Origin: Sindora glabra
Taxonomy: Eukaryota; Streptophyta; Magnoliopsida; Fabales; Fabaceae
Length of the DNA stretch: 64,000 nucleotides
Direction of reading: 5' to 3'
Assembly (NCBI GenBank): GCA_020226215.1
Contig: CM035232.1
Span: forward strand, 54,755,220 to 54,819,219
Shown here in pieces: positions 36,471 through 49,133 of the stretch. Both the position numbers and the translations under genes were made by a program. The notes under the pieces are model-generated. The model was given only the letters and a program-made list of their open reading frames with translations, was not told the DNA's origin and did no database searches. Within the stretch, counting starts at the first letter, position 1. The number at the start of each line of letters is the position of its first letter.

Positions 36471-37752
36471 TGGAAACTACTATAGAATACCCTTTCAACA
36501 TCGATTGTTTTTAAGCTTTAACATTAGTTCCTACTTGATGTCTATATAGACATCATTATGAATTTGGCATATTCAATGTTAGTTTTGAACTGATGTGAAA
36601 CATAGGTAATAATGCTGGTGTATAACTAACGTAATTATTAAATTTAACTAGCATGAAATGCTGATGATTTGGGAATTACCATTGAAAATTGACGTCTAAT
36701 CATAACATAAAAATGACAAATAATGTCAATTATTTTAAAGAAACAATGTCGTTTCTCCTATCAAATATGATAGTAATTTATAATAACCAACATTATTTTT
36801 TTTTATAATTCTGTATTCACTTATACCCTACTATACTTAAAGTTGTATTTGAATCTAATTATAAAATCCAACCACTATATTATTATTCAAGCAATATTAT
36901 TATAGAAACTCGATTTATTATGAAGAAATATTACCTAAACATATATTAGAAACTATTTAATAATTCAAAAATGCTACCTATTACACATACAATATAGGCA
37001 TAAGAAATATGGATATAATTACCTTTAATCTTTCCTAACATATCTAGGAGGATTCTTAACCCATATCCCTTTCAACATGATCATTTTGCATGTAGAATCC
37101 TTCGATATCACTTTCATTATCCATTGGAGATATTCTTATATAGAAAAGAGAAATCCCTTTAATATTAGCTCCTAATTCTTTTTTATCCTCATTACCAATA
37201 ATTGATTTCTTTTTAGTATAGCTACATTCCACTTATGTTAGGGCAAGTTTGTCACATAGAACACTTATCTTGCTTAGCTTCCATTTGTAACCTTTTTTTT
37301 TTATTAAGATCCATTTTGCATGAGTTACCGCATTTTGAGTAAGATACAAATGACTGACTAGTGTTAATTTCATAAAATTTGCATTGTGATGATGGTTATG
37401 CCTTGATATTTTCCTTCTTTATTAGGTATACACTTGCGAAGGTATACAAGAGGGTTTTAATAGGGAATATTGGTTAGACCTTAAATTATTTATACCTATG
37501 GATTGGTAGGGCACATTTTCTTAAGGGCTAATACTCAAATTGAAAGGTAGTTTGTCTAAAATGCTAGATTTTGAGTATGTTCTGAACAGTGGACCTTTAT
37601 ACATTAGAAATAAATAATATGAAAATGATTCTCTCATATATATATTATGTAGGCTCTAGATAACTACATAAGTATATATTAATAGATTTTGAAAAGCTAT
37701 TCATTGTACATGCTTTCAATTTTACAAACTATTTTGAAACTAAATGGTAGTT
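36471..37752. other. Non-coding DNA between copia remnant and LTR-like fragment B
   Basis: No open frame of note. The first 300 bp contain GATGT/ACATC phrases like those upstream of gag (AACATCGATTGTTT at 36497 and at 32510). That supports an insertion of the copia element into an older repeat. Confidence 0.4.
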
Positions 37753-38304
37753 TTTTAGAATTAATAACTTTCAAAATGATTTCAAAATTTATATTCAATG
37801 TATTTAAATTTTAAAATGAAAATTCTCATTGTATTGAGTAAGAACACTGTATTTACAATAAGAAAGTGCAAGACTAATATAATTAATATATGTTAAGAAA
37901 ATAAATTATTGAAAGTAGGAAACGATGATTAGTGGTATTTTTATTTAAGAGGTGAAAATATTTTTTATTATGTCTTGTCTATAAATACTTCCAAAGTATC
38001 TATGAATGAGGTTGGAAAAGAAAACTAGTCAAGTTGAATGCTACATGCCAAACACTTGTAAACATTTTACTATTATTCTTTTGAATTCTTAAGGAGATAA
38101 TATGAATGAAAATTAGTGAAGAATTTTCACATATTTTACTTGAAAGTGCTTTTCCAAAAAATATACAATTAATTATATAGATGGAGGTGTTTTATTAATC
38201 TGATAATACACATTTCATTATATATTAAAGGTGATTCATTAAATTTCTATTTTAATTTATTATTGTCATGTCATATTAGTATTTGGATTATTTTATTTCT
38301 AGCA
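37753..38304 (+). repeat. LTR-like fragment B
   Basis: It starts TTTTAGAATTAATAAC, matching the TGTTAGAATTATTGGC start of fragment C, and ends TTATTTCTAGCA, matching the end of fragment A. It covers the whole LTR but lacks the ~210-bp block present in both A and C. It may be the 3' LTR of the copia element at 32845 or an unrelated solo LTR. Confidence 0.55.
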
Positions 38305-38460
38305 AAAATACAATCCTTTATACAAGTACAAGACCTCACTTCAAGGTATTTGTTAATATGCATTCTTGAGGCCGATTAAGAATGTTTTAATATGTAAGCT
38401 AGTGGCTCGTGAGTTAGATTTAGGTAATATGTTTGAGATTTTAGGTTGAATCTTCTTCAT

Positions 38461-38492
38461 ACACACACACACACACGCACGCACACACACAC
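38461..38492. repeat. (AC)n microsatellite with G interruptions
   Basis: An AC run of about 16 units with two GC interruptions. Confidence 0.95.
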
Positions 38493-38937
38493 TCACAAGT
38501 AAAGAATGATTAAATAGTATTGGAAGTATGAGATTTCAAAATTTTATGTACCTATATTTAATATTAATTTTATAGGAAAATCAAGATCTTAGAAATTTAA
38601 ACAAGTTTATCATTGAATTATCTTTATTCAATTTTTTAGGTATTTGAATTAAAAAAAATTATAAATTTTAATATAAAATTAATGATCTAATAATGAAAAC
38701 CTCAATTTATTCTAAAATGTTTACATTGAGTTGTGAGTGAATTAAATGCAAGTATATAAATTTTGAAGAATATTGATGTATCACAACCCTACATAAGTAA
38801 ACTATGCGAATGAATAGTTATAATTTTAAAATAACCATAGTGTTGCACTTTACCATCTAACGTGTATATTGTATTTTAGAAGGCTTAATTTAAGTTTGTA
38901 TGTCAATACCTTGATTTCATAGTAATATAATTATCAT

Positions 38938-39509
38938 TAGGGATGGCACTTAAGTCAAGTTACTTGACTACTTGATGAGCTTAATTAAAAATGATTTAAT
39001 TTAGTTTGACTTATAACTTGTTTTTATCATATTCAAATAAAAATTCAACTTATTTAATAATTCAAATCAAGTGTAATTTATTCTATAGCTCATATATATA
39101 TATAATCTTTTAAATATATATTAAAAAATACTAACAATTTACTCTTTTTTATTAAGTATTAATATGATAATAACTTTGTTTTTAAATACTTTATAAATGT
39201 TGATAGGATTTTAATTTGATTTTTAACTAATTTATATCTTAAATTTGTATATTTATTGAAACATTATATTTTATACTAAAATGACTAATTTATTAATCAA
39301 TCAAGTTTAAATTAAGCATATAGCTCATTTATAGGTTGACAAGATTTCTTTCATCATTATTAAGTTAATTGAGCGAACCATTGAACTTTAATATTTCATG
39401 TTAAGTTAAGTATGAACTAATTTTTTTATTATAATTTAAGTTTAAACTCCAATAATATTTTATTGAGTCATATTTGATCAAGTCAATATTCAACTTGATT
39501 CTGTCCCTA
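38938..39509. mobile_element. hAT-like MITE (degenerate)
   Basis: The left end TAGGGATGGCACTTAAGTCA and right end, read inward, TAGGGACAGAATCAAGTTGA are inverted. TAGGG-type hAT termini like those at 13418 support the class. The flanking octamers ATTATCAT and ATTGCTAT match at only five of eight positions, so it is an old insertion. No coding sequence. Confidence 0.6.
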
Positions 39510-39681
39510 ATTGCTATAGGATTTATGTGATATCAAAACAAATGGTTAAGGTAGATTAGTTAGACACTTGATAAACTAATAAAAAATTAATGATTTGACA
39601 TTTATGATTAAAATTTTAAACTTTGATACAATTTTAAATTTGACATTGTCTAGATCGTTTACTTTAAGTGAGTAGTCAATA

Positions 39682-39939
39682 GACAAAATTATCAATTTTA
39701 TAACTAAAATTATATAATTATAATAAAATGGTTATCGAATTATATTAAATAGATAGTTTTATTTCTAAATAACAATCTGTGTAGATAATTTTGTCCTTTA
39801 TGCAAATATTCAAGGGCTATAGATAGATAAAATTATCTATATGACTTATTAATTAGTGATAAAATTAGCTATTTAATATAATTCAAAAATCATTTTGTTA
39901 GCACCATATTATTTCAAAGGCAAAATTGATAATTTTGTC
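39682..39939. mobile_element. Foldback element with ~110-bp inverted repeats
   Basis: Both ends begin GACAAAATTATCAATTTT when read inward. The arms go on to share AAAATG, GAATTATATTAAATAG, a TTTTAT segment and a TAGATAATTTT segment, meeting at a short loop near 39795-39820. It has no gene and no clear target duplication. It could be a Mutator-type MITE, but the class is not certain. Confidence 0.75.
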
Positions 39940-40402
39940 ATTATGAATATTATGCTACAAGATGTTCCTTTATTTACCTCTTCGATCCCAATTATACTTA
40001 TATCTATTTTATTTTTAAAAAAATACACTTTTTTTAAGTAGGAAAGTTAAATGCATGTTTAAAATAGAAAAAATAAAATAAATACATTGGAAATAAAAGT
40101 CAAAATATTTTAAAAACTATTAATGTAATTATAATATACCTAAACGGCATAAGTATAATTTGTCCATTTTTTAAAATTAAGAAAAATTTTATAGTACACT
40201 GCTAATACAGGAGAGCAATAATGCATCATTAGAATAGAGACTATAAATTTATTCCAATATTGCCCGGCTAATAATATGTGAATCTATTTTATTCAATGAT
40301 CAATAATCATTTATTATTACTTATGATAGGAGAGAAGTGAGTAGTTTCATGCTAAACTAATTCAAACTTGATTATTGGATGAAATGGACTTATGTATTAT
40401 TA

Positions 40403-41060
40403 CAATATGTTTCTTTGGATGGAATGGAAAAAGGAATGAGAATGGAAATGGTAGTAGGAATGGAATTGAATAACTATTTCATAATAATGTTTGATACAAT
40501 AAAGAATGAAATGGACATTCTATTCCTTTTTTTAAGTTTGGTATAATAAAATTTTTTTGAAATGGAATAAAAAAATTAGAGTTAAAGGCAATAATATGAT
40601 TATAATGAAAATAATAAATATCTTATTAAGTAATCCAATATTATTAAAATATATAATATAATTAATAAAAAAATTATCATAATTTAAAATTTATTACCAA
40701 AATTATGGTTAGCAAAAGATTTCTATAGTAAAAGTATAATTACTAAATTTTTATATTAAATATTTTTAAAGAGTACAAAAATATCCTACTTTAAATTTTA
40801 TTATCAAAGATATAATTATTAAAATATTTTAATAGAGAAATATTCAAAAATTAATATTTTTTATCATATATTAATAAAAGGTAATGTTGAAATATATAAA
40901 AAATATAAGAGATATGTGTATAAAAATGTTAATTCATGAATAAGGAAAAAAAACCTATTTTATCACTTTTATTATAAAATAAATATTTTATTATTTGATG
41001 AAATTGTCATTCCTTTAGGAATGGATATTTCCATTTCATAGTACACACCAAACAAATCTT
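40403..41060. mobile_element. Harbinger-like MITE
   Basis: It is flanked by TTA on both sides (40400-40402 and 41061-41063). The left subterminal sequence TGTTTCTTTGGATGGAATGG and the right one, read inward, ATTTGTTTGGTGTGTACTAT are related, and both go on with GGAAT/GGAAATGG phrases. The interior is AT-rich and non-coding. The TTTGGATGG start recalls copy 2 at 22737. Confidence 0.55.
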
Positions 41061-41285
41061 TTAATCATTTCCATTGCCACTCTTATGTCATTTTATTCCA
41101 TTTCATTTAATAAAATGCATTATTAATTGATAATATTTATATAATAATATTTAAAAATGATGTAATAAATATTATTTTCATAAATATTTCTCATTGGAAG
41201 AACGGATGATCACATGAAATATGGTAGTATATTAATATAGACCACTAATTTAATTATGTAATATAAATACTTATTTTTTTAAATA

Positions 41286-41338
41286 AATTTATCCTTTTTT
41301 TAACCAATTTATCCTTTTTTTAACCAATTTATCCTTTA
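41286..41338. repeat. 20-bp tandem repeat (~2.6 units)
   Basis: The unit AATTTATCCTTTTTTTAACC is repeated head to tail with almost no change. Confidence 0.85.
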
Positions 41339-41555
41339 ACACTAAGAGATTAGATGTTGCTTGATGAGTTTCCTTAACTAGACTCTTATATTAATTCAAT
41401 TTAAAAGTTAATACACTATTTATTTTTAAACCAACATAGTCATGAGATATATTGCTCTCATTATTATCAAACAAAAATGCTAAGAACAAAAAATCCAAAG
41501 AGAAAATGTGAAAGAAACCATCCTTCCCCACCAGAAAAAATATTCTCGTTCTATA

Positions 41556-41830
41556 TGTTATGAATACATTATATGTGGATGTTCATATTTAGCTTCCACA
41601 TTTATGTACTTTAGATATTCATTTCCCCCATTCATGTATCTTTTAAATATTCAACCCTACATTTATGTAATGAAATTTAAGATATAACATTTGGATTACT
41701 TGTACTTATGCCTATAAATAAGTAGCTTATTTGTATTAAGATGATATGAAGAAAATTTAGGAATACTTATTTTATTCTCTATCTTATCCTAATTCTATTT
41801 TCTCTATTTTTACTATATTATTTCATAATA
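41556..41830 (+). repeat. 5' LTR of the complete copia element
   Basis: It starts TGTTATGAATACATT and ends ATTTCATAATA. The end is TA rather than the usual CA, but the same end in the 3' copy and the flanking CTATA repeat fix the boundary. A TATAAATA box at about 41730-41738 (CCTATAAATAAG) is a plausible promoter TATA element, also present in the 3' LTR (CATATAAATAAT). Confidence 0.92.
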
Positions 41831-41948
41831 TCTTGTCAGCACGAATTGCTTTTGATCATCCAAGCCTACTCATAAGAAAGTAGTTGTATTGGTAAAATCC
41901 TTCCCTCTTACTTGTTACATTTTCTATTTGTTTTTCAATCCTACTATC

Positions 41949-42948
41949 ATGTTAAATCTTACAAAACTTGAGTTTGCGGCTTTTGATATTTCGGGCAAGA
42001 ACTATTTATCTTAAATATTAGATGTTGAAATTCATCTTGATGCTATGGATCTTAGAAACACCATCAAAGAAGGAAATAATGAATCAATACAAAATCACAC
42101 TAAGGTGATGATTTTCCTATATCATCACCTCTATGAAAGATTAAAATCTAAATATCTTATAGTGAAAGATCCACTTATGCTCTAAAATAATTTGAAAGAA
42201 AGGTACAACCACTCCCAAAGGCTTGTTATGACTAGATGTATTTATGATTGTAAGATTTTAAATTAGTTAGCAACTATAACTCTGCAGTATTTCGTATTAG
42301 GTGTCAATTAGAATTATGTGGAGAAGAAATTATTGAAAAAGACATGTTCAAAAAAACTTTTTTAACTTTTCATGTCTCGAATGTGCTCCTACAGCTGCAG
42401 CATCGAGAAAAAGGATTTGAAAAATACTCACAATTAATTTCATGCCTTCTTTGGTTGAACAAAATAACAAGTTATTAATGAAAAATCATGAAGCTCATTC
42501 AATTGGTTTTGCTCCATTCCTTGAAGTGAATGCAAGTATGAGTAATGATAGTGGATGAGGATAAGGACGTGGACGTGGTCATGGTCAAGGCTCTGGACGT
42601 GGCCGAGGAAGAAATAATAAATATGTCCTTTACCATAAGAAATGGAATAAGAAAGAAGAAAAACAAGTAAGCACAAGTGGACAAAAGAAGCATGTTGAAA
42701 ATTTAGAAAGTTCATGTTATCGATGTGGTATGAATGGACATTGGTCACGTACCTATCATATGGCAAAATACCCTGTTAATGTTTATCAAGCATCAATGAA
42801 AGAAAAGGAGAAAGGTGTTGACATGAACTTTACTAATCTATATAATGACTTTGCCAATGATCTTATAAATACCACCTATTTAGATATATTAGATTTCTTT
42901 GTTGATTCACAAGAAAATAATGATGCTATTAGTGGAGAGATATATTAA
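41949..42948 (+). pseudogene. Copia gag with altered zinc knuckle
   Basis: It opens at ATG 41949 (MLNLTKLEFAAFDISGKNYL, then a stop) and continues in pieces. The zinc knuckle at 42715-42756 reads C-YR-C-GMNG-H-WSRT-Y. The final Cys of the CX2CX4HX4C motif is Tyr, a TGT/TGC to TAT change, so RNA binding would be lost. Downstream is VNVYQASMKEKEKG followed by an acidic stretch to a stop at 42948. Confidence 0.85.
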
Positions 42949-43099
42949 GAATAAATTGTATGTTTTAATTTTTTTTCATTTGATTTATTTTGCTAAAAAG
43001 AGAAGTTAATTAAAAATTATAAATTTTAAATATGAGTTTTATTTCATGTTCATTTAGTTACTTTGTAATACTTTTGTTTTGATTTGTCTAATTTTAGAA

Positions 43100-44700
43100 A
43101 AGAAATTATGAATGGAGATATATGTCTCATAAACAGTGTAACTACTCATATGATCCTAAAAGATTAGAAATATTTTTCTCAATTAAACATGGGTGAAGCT
43201 TATGTTACTATAATTTCTAGTAGTATAAGGTTAGTTAAAGGATTTAAATTAGCTATTATTGCATTAGCAAAAGGAACAAAAATTACTATAAACAATGCCT
43301 TATTCTCTTTTAAGTCTTAAAGAAATTTGTTAAGTTTTAAGGATATTCATCATAATGGATATCACATAGAGACTGTATGTGAGGGAAATAATGACTACTT
43401 CCATATTACATGTATTGTTTCAGGAAAGAAAATGGTACTGGAAAAATTACCCATTTGTTTTTCCAAGTTATATTACTAAAAAAATTAGTACAACTGAGAT
43501 TCATGCTAAAATAAACTAGAAGTTTATTGATTAAAAAATATTTACTATTTGGCATGAAAGGTTAGGCCATCCCGGATCACTAATAATGCAAAAAATTACT
43601 GAGAATTCACATGGGCACTAATTGAAAATCTTGAAGATTTTTTAATTTAAAAAATTCTCGTGCACTACATGTTCTCTTAATAAATTGGTTATTAAGCTAT
43701 CATCGATGAAAGTTGGAAATAAATCTCTAACATTTCTAAAACATATGCAGGGTGACATATGTAGGCCTATTCACTTATTATGTGGACCATTCATATATTT
43801 TATGATATTAATAGATGCATCCAACAGATGGTCTCATATATGTTTGCTATTAACTCGTAACTTGGCATTTGCAAGATTGCTTGCCCAAATTATTCAATTA
43901 ACAATTTCTAAATTATCGTATCAATTTCTAAATTAAGCTATCACCGATGAAAGTTGGAAATAAATCTCTAACATTTCTAAAACATATGCAGGGTGACATA
44001 TGTAGGCCTATTCACTTATTATGTGGACCATTCATATATTTTATGATATTAATAGATGCATCCAACAGATGGTCTCATATATGTTTGCTATCAACTCGTA
44101 ACTTGGCATTTGCAAGATTGCTTGCCCAAATTATTCAATTAACAATTTCTAAATTATCGTATTAAGATTATTCATCTTGATAATGCTAGTGAATTCTCTT
44201 CTCAAACTTTTAATGACTATTGCATGTCAATCAGAATAAATGTTGAACATCTTGTAGCCCATGTTCATATACAAAATGCCTTAACTGAATCATTTATCAA
44301 ACGACTTTAATTAATAACTGGACCTATGCTTATGAGAACAAAACTCTCTATTTTTGCTTGGGGACATGCAATTCTACATGTAGCTATACTCGTGCACATC
44401 AAACCAATTAGTTATCACAAATACTCCCCTTTACAATTGGCTTGTGATCAGGAGCCAAATATTTCCTATTTCAAAATTTTTGGATGTGCGGTATATGTTC
44501 CAATAGTTCCGTCACAACGTACTAAGATAAGACCTCAAAGGAGATTAGGAATATAAGTTATGTATGATTCCCCTTCTATTATAAAATATCTTGAGCTAAT
44601 GACAGGGAACTTATTTACAGCATGTTTTGCTGACTATCATTTTGATGAATTAATTTTCCTAACATTAGGGGGAGAAAAGGATAAGTAGCTAGTTAAAGAA
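43100..44700 (+). pseudogene. Copia protease/integrase region with internal duplication
   Basis: A protease-like remnant (about 43200-43470) is followed by the integrase entry motif WHERLGHPG (43550-43576). The integrase core block (MKVGNKSLTFLKHMQGDICR, FMILIDASNRWSHICLL, FARLLAQII) occurs twice because of a 241-bp tandem duplication at 43692-44161. After it come LDNASEFSSQTFND-like residues, then the C-terminal part (AWGHAILHVAILVHIKP, FGCAVYVPIVPSQRTK) and a LGGEKDK end near 44665-44690. No active protein is possible. Confidence 0.88.
43692..44161 (+). repeat. 241-bp tandem duplication inside the integrase
   Basis: Unit 1 is 43692-43932 and unit 2 is 43933-44161. Over the ~228 shared bases only two differ (CATCG/CACCG and CTATTAAC/CTATCAAC). 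A short TATCAATTTCTAAAT stretch, itself a local repeat of CAATTTCTAAATTATCG, lies at the joint. The duplication stays in phase for neither unit because of stops at its edges. Confidence 0.95.
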
Positions 44701-45269
44701 ATTATATGAAATACTTTGCAACATATTGATCCTTGCATAAAGTAATGTGAACTTAAAGTTCAAAAGATAATTCACTTATAAAGTATAACGAATTAATTGC
44801 TAGATGCATTTATTAACCTAAAGAGAATGACTAAATTATATATACCAACTACGAATGCTCCTATAAGGATTGATGTCTCTAAAAGACAATTCATCAATGA
44901 AAAAGCTAATGAGTCTAAGGTATGCTAGAAAGTATGGTAGATCAATTAGTTTAAAAGATAAAAAATCCCTGTAAAAGGAAAGAAGCAATTATTCAAGATG
45001 AACCCATTAAAGAAATAGATACTCTTGAAGAATCTAGAGATATAATAAATAATATAACTCTAGAAGAAGTTAATGTATCTAAAAATGATGAAGATGATGA
45101 AAATGAAGAGATCTCAATAAATTACATTTCTACAGGGAAAAGATTGAACCGGAAAGAAATAGTTATTGACAATATTTTTGTATATAATATAGCACTTAAT
45201 GTGATGAATGATAATGAGGATCATGAACCTAGATCTATTGATAATGGAGATATGATTGGCCAAAATAGA

Positions 45270-46795
45270 AAGACGTAATTCAAGCAAAATTGAATTCACT
45301 TGAGAAACACGAAGTTTTTGGATCTGCAGTCCAAACACCTAAAGGTATAATATCCATTGGGTATAAATGGGTATTTATACATGAATGAAATGAGAAAAAT
45401 GAAGTTCTAAGATATAAAGCATGGCTTGTTACCCAAAGCTTTACACAAAGACCTTAAATTGATTAAAAGTTCACTTATTCTCTTGTGGTAGATGCAATCA
45501 CATTTCATTATCTCATTAGTTTGGCAATACATAAAAAACTTGATATGCATCTTATAAATGTTGTTATAGCCTATTTATATAGCTCACTTGATCATAATAT
45601 CTACATAAAAATTCTAGAAGGATTTAAGATGCTTGAAGCATATGATTTAAAGTCCTAGGAACTTTATTCAATTAAATTACAAATTTTTTTTATGGATTAA
45701 AATAATTGGGACAAACATGGTATAATCATCTTAATGAATACTTATTACAGGAAGGGTATAAAAATGATCAAATATGTCCATATGTTTTTATAAGGCAAAT
45801 AAATTATGGATTTACAATTATTATTGTATATGTTGATAATTTGAATATTATTGGAACTCTTAAATAGATTCGAAAAATAGTTAATTGTTTGAAGAAAGAA
45901 TTTGAAATGAAAGATCTTAGACAAACAAAGTTCAGCCTCGGCCTGCAGATTGAACATTTGAAAAATAAAATTTTTATACATTAATCAACTTATACCTATA
46001 TATGTCCTTAAAAGATTTTACATGGATAAAACACATCCATTGAGTACCCTAATGTTTGTTTGGTCACTTGATGCCAAAAAAGATATTTTTCAACTTCGAG
46101 AAAAGTTTTTGGTCCTAAAGTACCATATCTTAATGTTATTGGTGTACTTATATATCTTACTAACAATACAAGACATTATATAGCTTTTACTGTCAGCTTA
46201 TTAGCAAAGTTTAGTTCCTTTTTAACCTAAAGACATTAGAATGGAATTAAACACATCTTTTAATACCTCCAAGGTACTTTGTTGGGCTTATTATATGAAA
46301 ATGGATCTAGATCAGAGCTCATAGGTTATGCAGATATTAGATATTTATGTAATCCACACAAAGTTTGATCTTAAATGGGTTATTTATTTGCAAGTAGTAA
46401 TACATTTATTTCATAGTGTTCCACTAAACAAACACTTGTTGCCACCTTTTCCAATCATATAGAGATTATAGCAATTCACAAAGCAAGTTAAGAATGAGTT
46501 TGGTTGAGATCTATAACTCAATATATTTGAGAGACGTGTGGGCTATCCTTTTGCAAAAAAATTCCAACTGTACTTTTTAAAGATAATGCTGCATGTATAG
46601 CTCAATTAAAGGAAAGATATATAAAAGGAGATCGAATAAAACATATTTCACCAAAATTATTCTTTATCTATAATCTTCAAAAGAAAGGTAATATTAATAT
46701 TCAATAAATTTGTTCAAATGATAACTTAGTAAACCTATTTACCAAGGTATTACTTACCTCAACGTTTGAAAGATTAGTATGCAAAATTGAAATGT
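45270..46795 (+). pseudogene. Copia reverse transcriptase and RNase H, broken
   Basis: RT segments are SIGYKWVF near 45355, then AWLVTQSFTQ, and the box YVDN at 45829-45840 (YVDD in the family), followed by MKDLRQTKFSLGLQIEHL. RNase H segments are LIGYADIRYL, STKQTLVATFSNHIE, LFKDNAACIAQLK, and the closing KGDRIKHISPKLFF and NLFTKVLLTSTFERLV. Many stops occur. The second catalytic Asp of RT is Asn. Confidence 0.88.
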
Positions 46796-46951
46796 GTCAA
46801 CTTAGAGATCTTCAACGATGTTGTGAGTAAGGGAAGTGTGCAAGAAATGATTTACTCCTTTTTCTTCACTAGGGTTTTTATCCCTCAAGGTTTTTCTCTA
46901 GTAAGGTTCTAATGACGTATATTTCTTATACAAAGGACATCCAAGGAAAAG

Positions 46952-47226
46952 TGTTATAAATACATTGTATGTGAATGTCCATATTAATCTTCCATATTTA
47001 TGTACTTTAGATATTCATCTTTTCCATCCATGTATCCTTTAAATATTCATCTCCACATTCATGCAATGAAATTTAAGATGTAACCTTTGGATTACTTGTA
47101 CTTGTGCATATAAATAATCACCTCATTTGTATTGAGATGATTTGAAGAAAATTTAAGAATATTTCTCTTATTCTTTATCTTATTCTAATTCTCTTTTCTC
47201 TATTTCTACTATATTATTCCATAATA
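46952..47226 (+). repeat. 3' LTR of the complete copia element
   Basis: TGTTATAAATACATT to ATTCCATAATA, equal in length to the 5' copy and followed directly by the CTATA target duplication. Confidence 0.92.
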
Positions 47227-47231
47227 CTATA

Positions 47232-49070
47232 TGTTTTGTAAAAAAAATTATATTTTAATTTTTATTATAAATTTGTAAATTTATATAAAAATAAAAATAA
47301 TTCAAAATTTTTAAAAAAATTAAATAATGAACCCATAATTTTTTTGGAATAAATTACACTTGATATATTTATAATTTCATCTAACTAATTTTATTTAATT
47401 TACATATATTTTAAGTGTCAAAATTCATTTATATATGCTTGTCATCGTTAAATTTTTATTTATCTAGATTTTTTTAATCCATTTTTAATAAAATAAGCAT
47501 ATAGAAAGAACGTGATTTTATTTGTCCTTAATTTTTCAATAATCAAACTTAATTTCAATAATAATTTATGCACAATGCATGACTAATTCCTTTTGAATTA
47601 TTTAAAAAAATCTTGAACAAAAATTAGTTGTTAAAAAATGAATTTTAAATTCAATTTTGCAATTTTGGGAACAATATGCAACCGTGGTTAGAAATTAGAT
47701 AAAAATTTAAATAGAAAAAATGTTAATAGTGAAAACTATAAGTAGAAAATTTTAAATACTTAAAAATTTAAATAATTTGAATGAAATTGTAAGAAATCAT
47801 AAATATTAAAATGTAATTTGCTCTTTTTTTTGTTACATGTAAAACTTAACCAATCACCGTTTTAAAAAAAAAACTAAATTTTATATGTAAATTATAACTT
47901 TTATTCTAAATTTACATAAAAATTCACAAAATTTTTGAGCATAAGTAACCTTTCCACCAAAGTTAAAAAAAAATAAAATAAAGGGAGAAAACATATATGG
48001 ATAGATATTTTCTTATATTTTAGCAAGTTAAATACAAAATTTCAAATAAGTGAAAATTTCTTATTACATTATTATATTGAAGAGTGAATTACAAAATTGG
48101 ACTTTGAGAGTAAAGATTACATCACATTTTAATTTTTTTTTATATTATTTGACTACAATTTTATGAGAAATTTGATGTAAAAATTAAATTTTGCATACTT
48201 CATGTAAAAAATTTTTTTGAAGAAATTTAATGTAATTTCTATCTTTTGAGAATTAATTTATTTTATATTGAATTATTAGAGTTTTTTGAATAAAATTTAA
48301 TTTATTATCGATATAATTTTTTTAAATAATCAATAAAAAATATTACATGTCTTAAAAAATTAGTAGTTACTAAGGGTTTTTATCAATAGCAAAAAATTTT
48401 AATAAATTTTTTAATAATATAATAATACATTAATAAATGATAATATAAACTATTTTATATTAATAGTAGATTAAATTTAAATTTCAAAAGAATATATAAA
48501 TAAATAAATTTAATTTAAAAAATGTGAAAAGCGATATTCAATTTTAGAGAAGTTAGATTTTGTAATCTTTAACTTTAAGAACTTTAAAATCGTTTCTTAA
48601 ATTATATAGAATTTGAAACTAATACTTATTTTAACATTTTATTAAATTACATTGATTTTTATGATTTTTTTAAATAACAATCATAATATCATAATATTAT
48701 AATATATTAGTTTATTTCATTATTTTTTTATAAATAATTTTTACATTACTTAAGTAAAAAAATTAATTTAATTAATACTTCAAAATGAATTATGAAATTA
48801 TGTACAAACAAATGACCAAATAAAATAATGTATTATAATATTATAATTTATATTTAAAAAATAAAAATAATAAAATTTAATAAAATGATTAATTAAATTG
48901 ATAATGTATATTAATTTTAAATTTTATGTATTTAAAGGGATAATTTTCAAATTTTAGAAATAGAAAGAATTAAAATCCATCCATCCAAAAAATCAGATGA
49001 GATATTTTACATTTATTTCTTTATTTTTTTTCACTTCTACATTAATAAATAATTTCTAAAAAATTCTTAA

Positions 49071-49133
<63 letters not shown>

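Larger units (their letters stand above)
41556..47226 (+). mobile_element. Complete but inactive Ty1/copia retrotransposon
   Basis: A 5671-bp element with 275-bp LTRs at 41556-41830 and 46952-47226, flanked by the perfect 5-bp duplication CTATA (41551-41555 and 47227-47231). Inside, gag, protease, integrase, reverse transcriptase and RNase H follow copia order on the plus strand, all with multiple stops. By eye the LTRs differ at about 37 of 275 sites, mostly transitions, so the insertion is old. A purine tract AAGGAAAAG (46943-46951) abuts the 3' LTR. The expected TGGTATCAGAGC primer site is not recognisable after the 5' LTR (TCTTGTCAGCACGAATTGC is found there). Confidence 0.93.
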
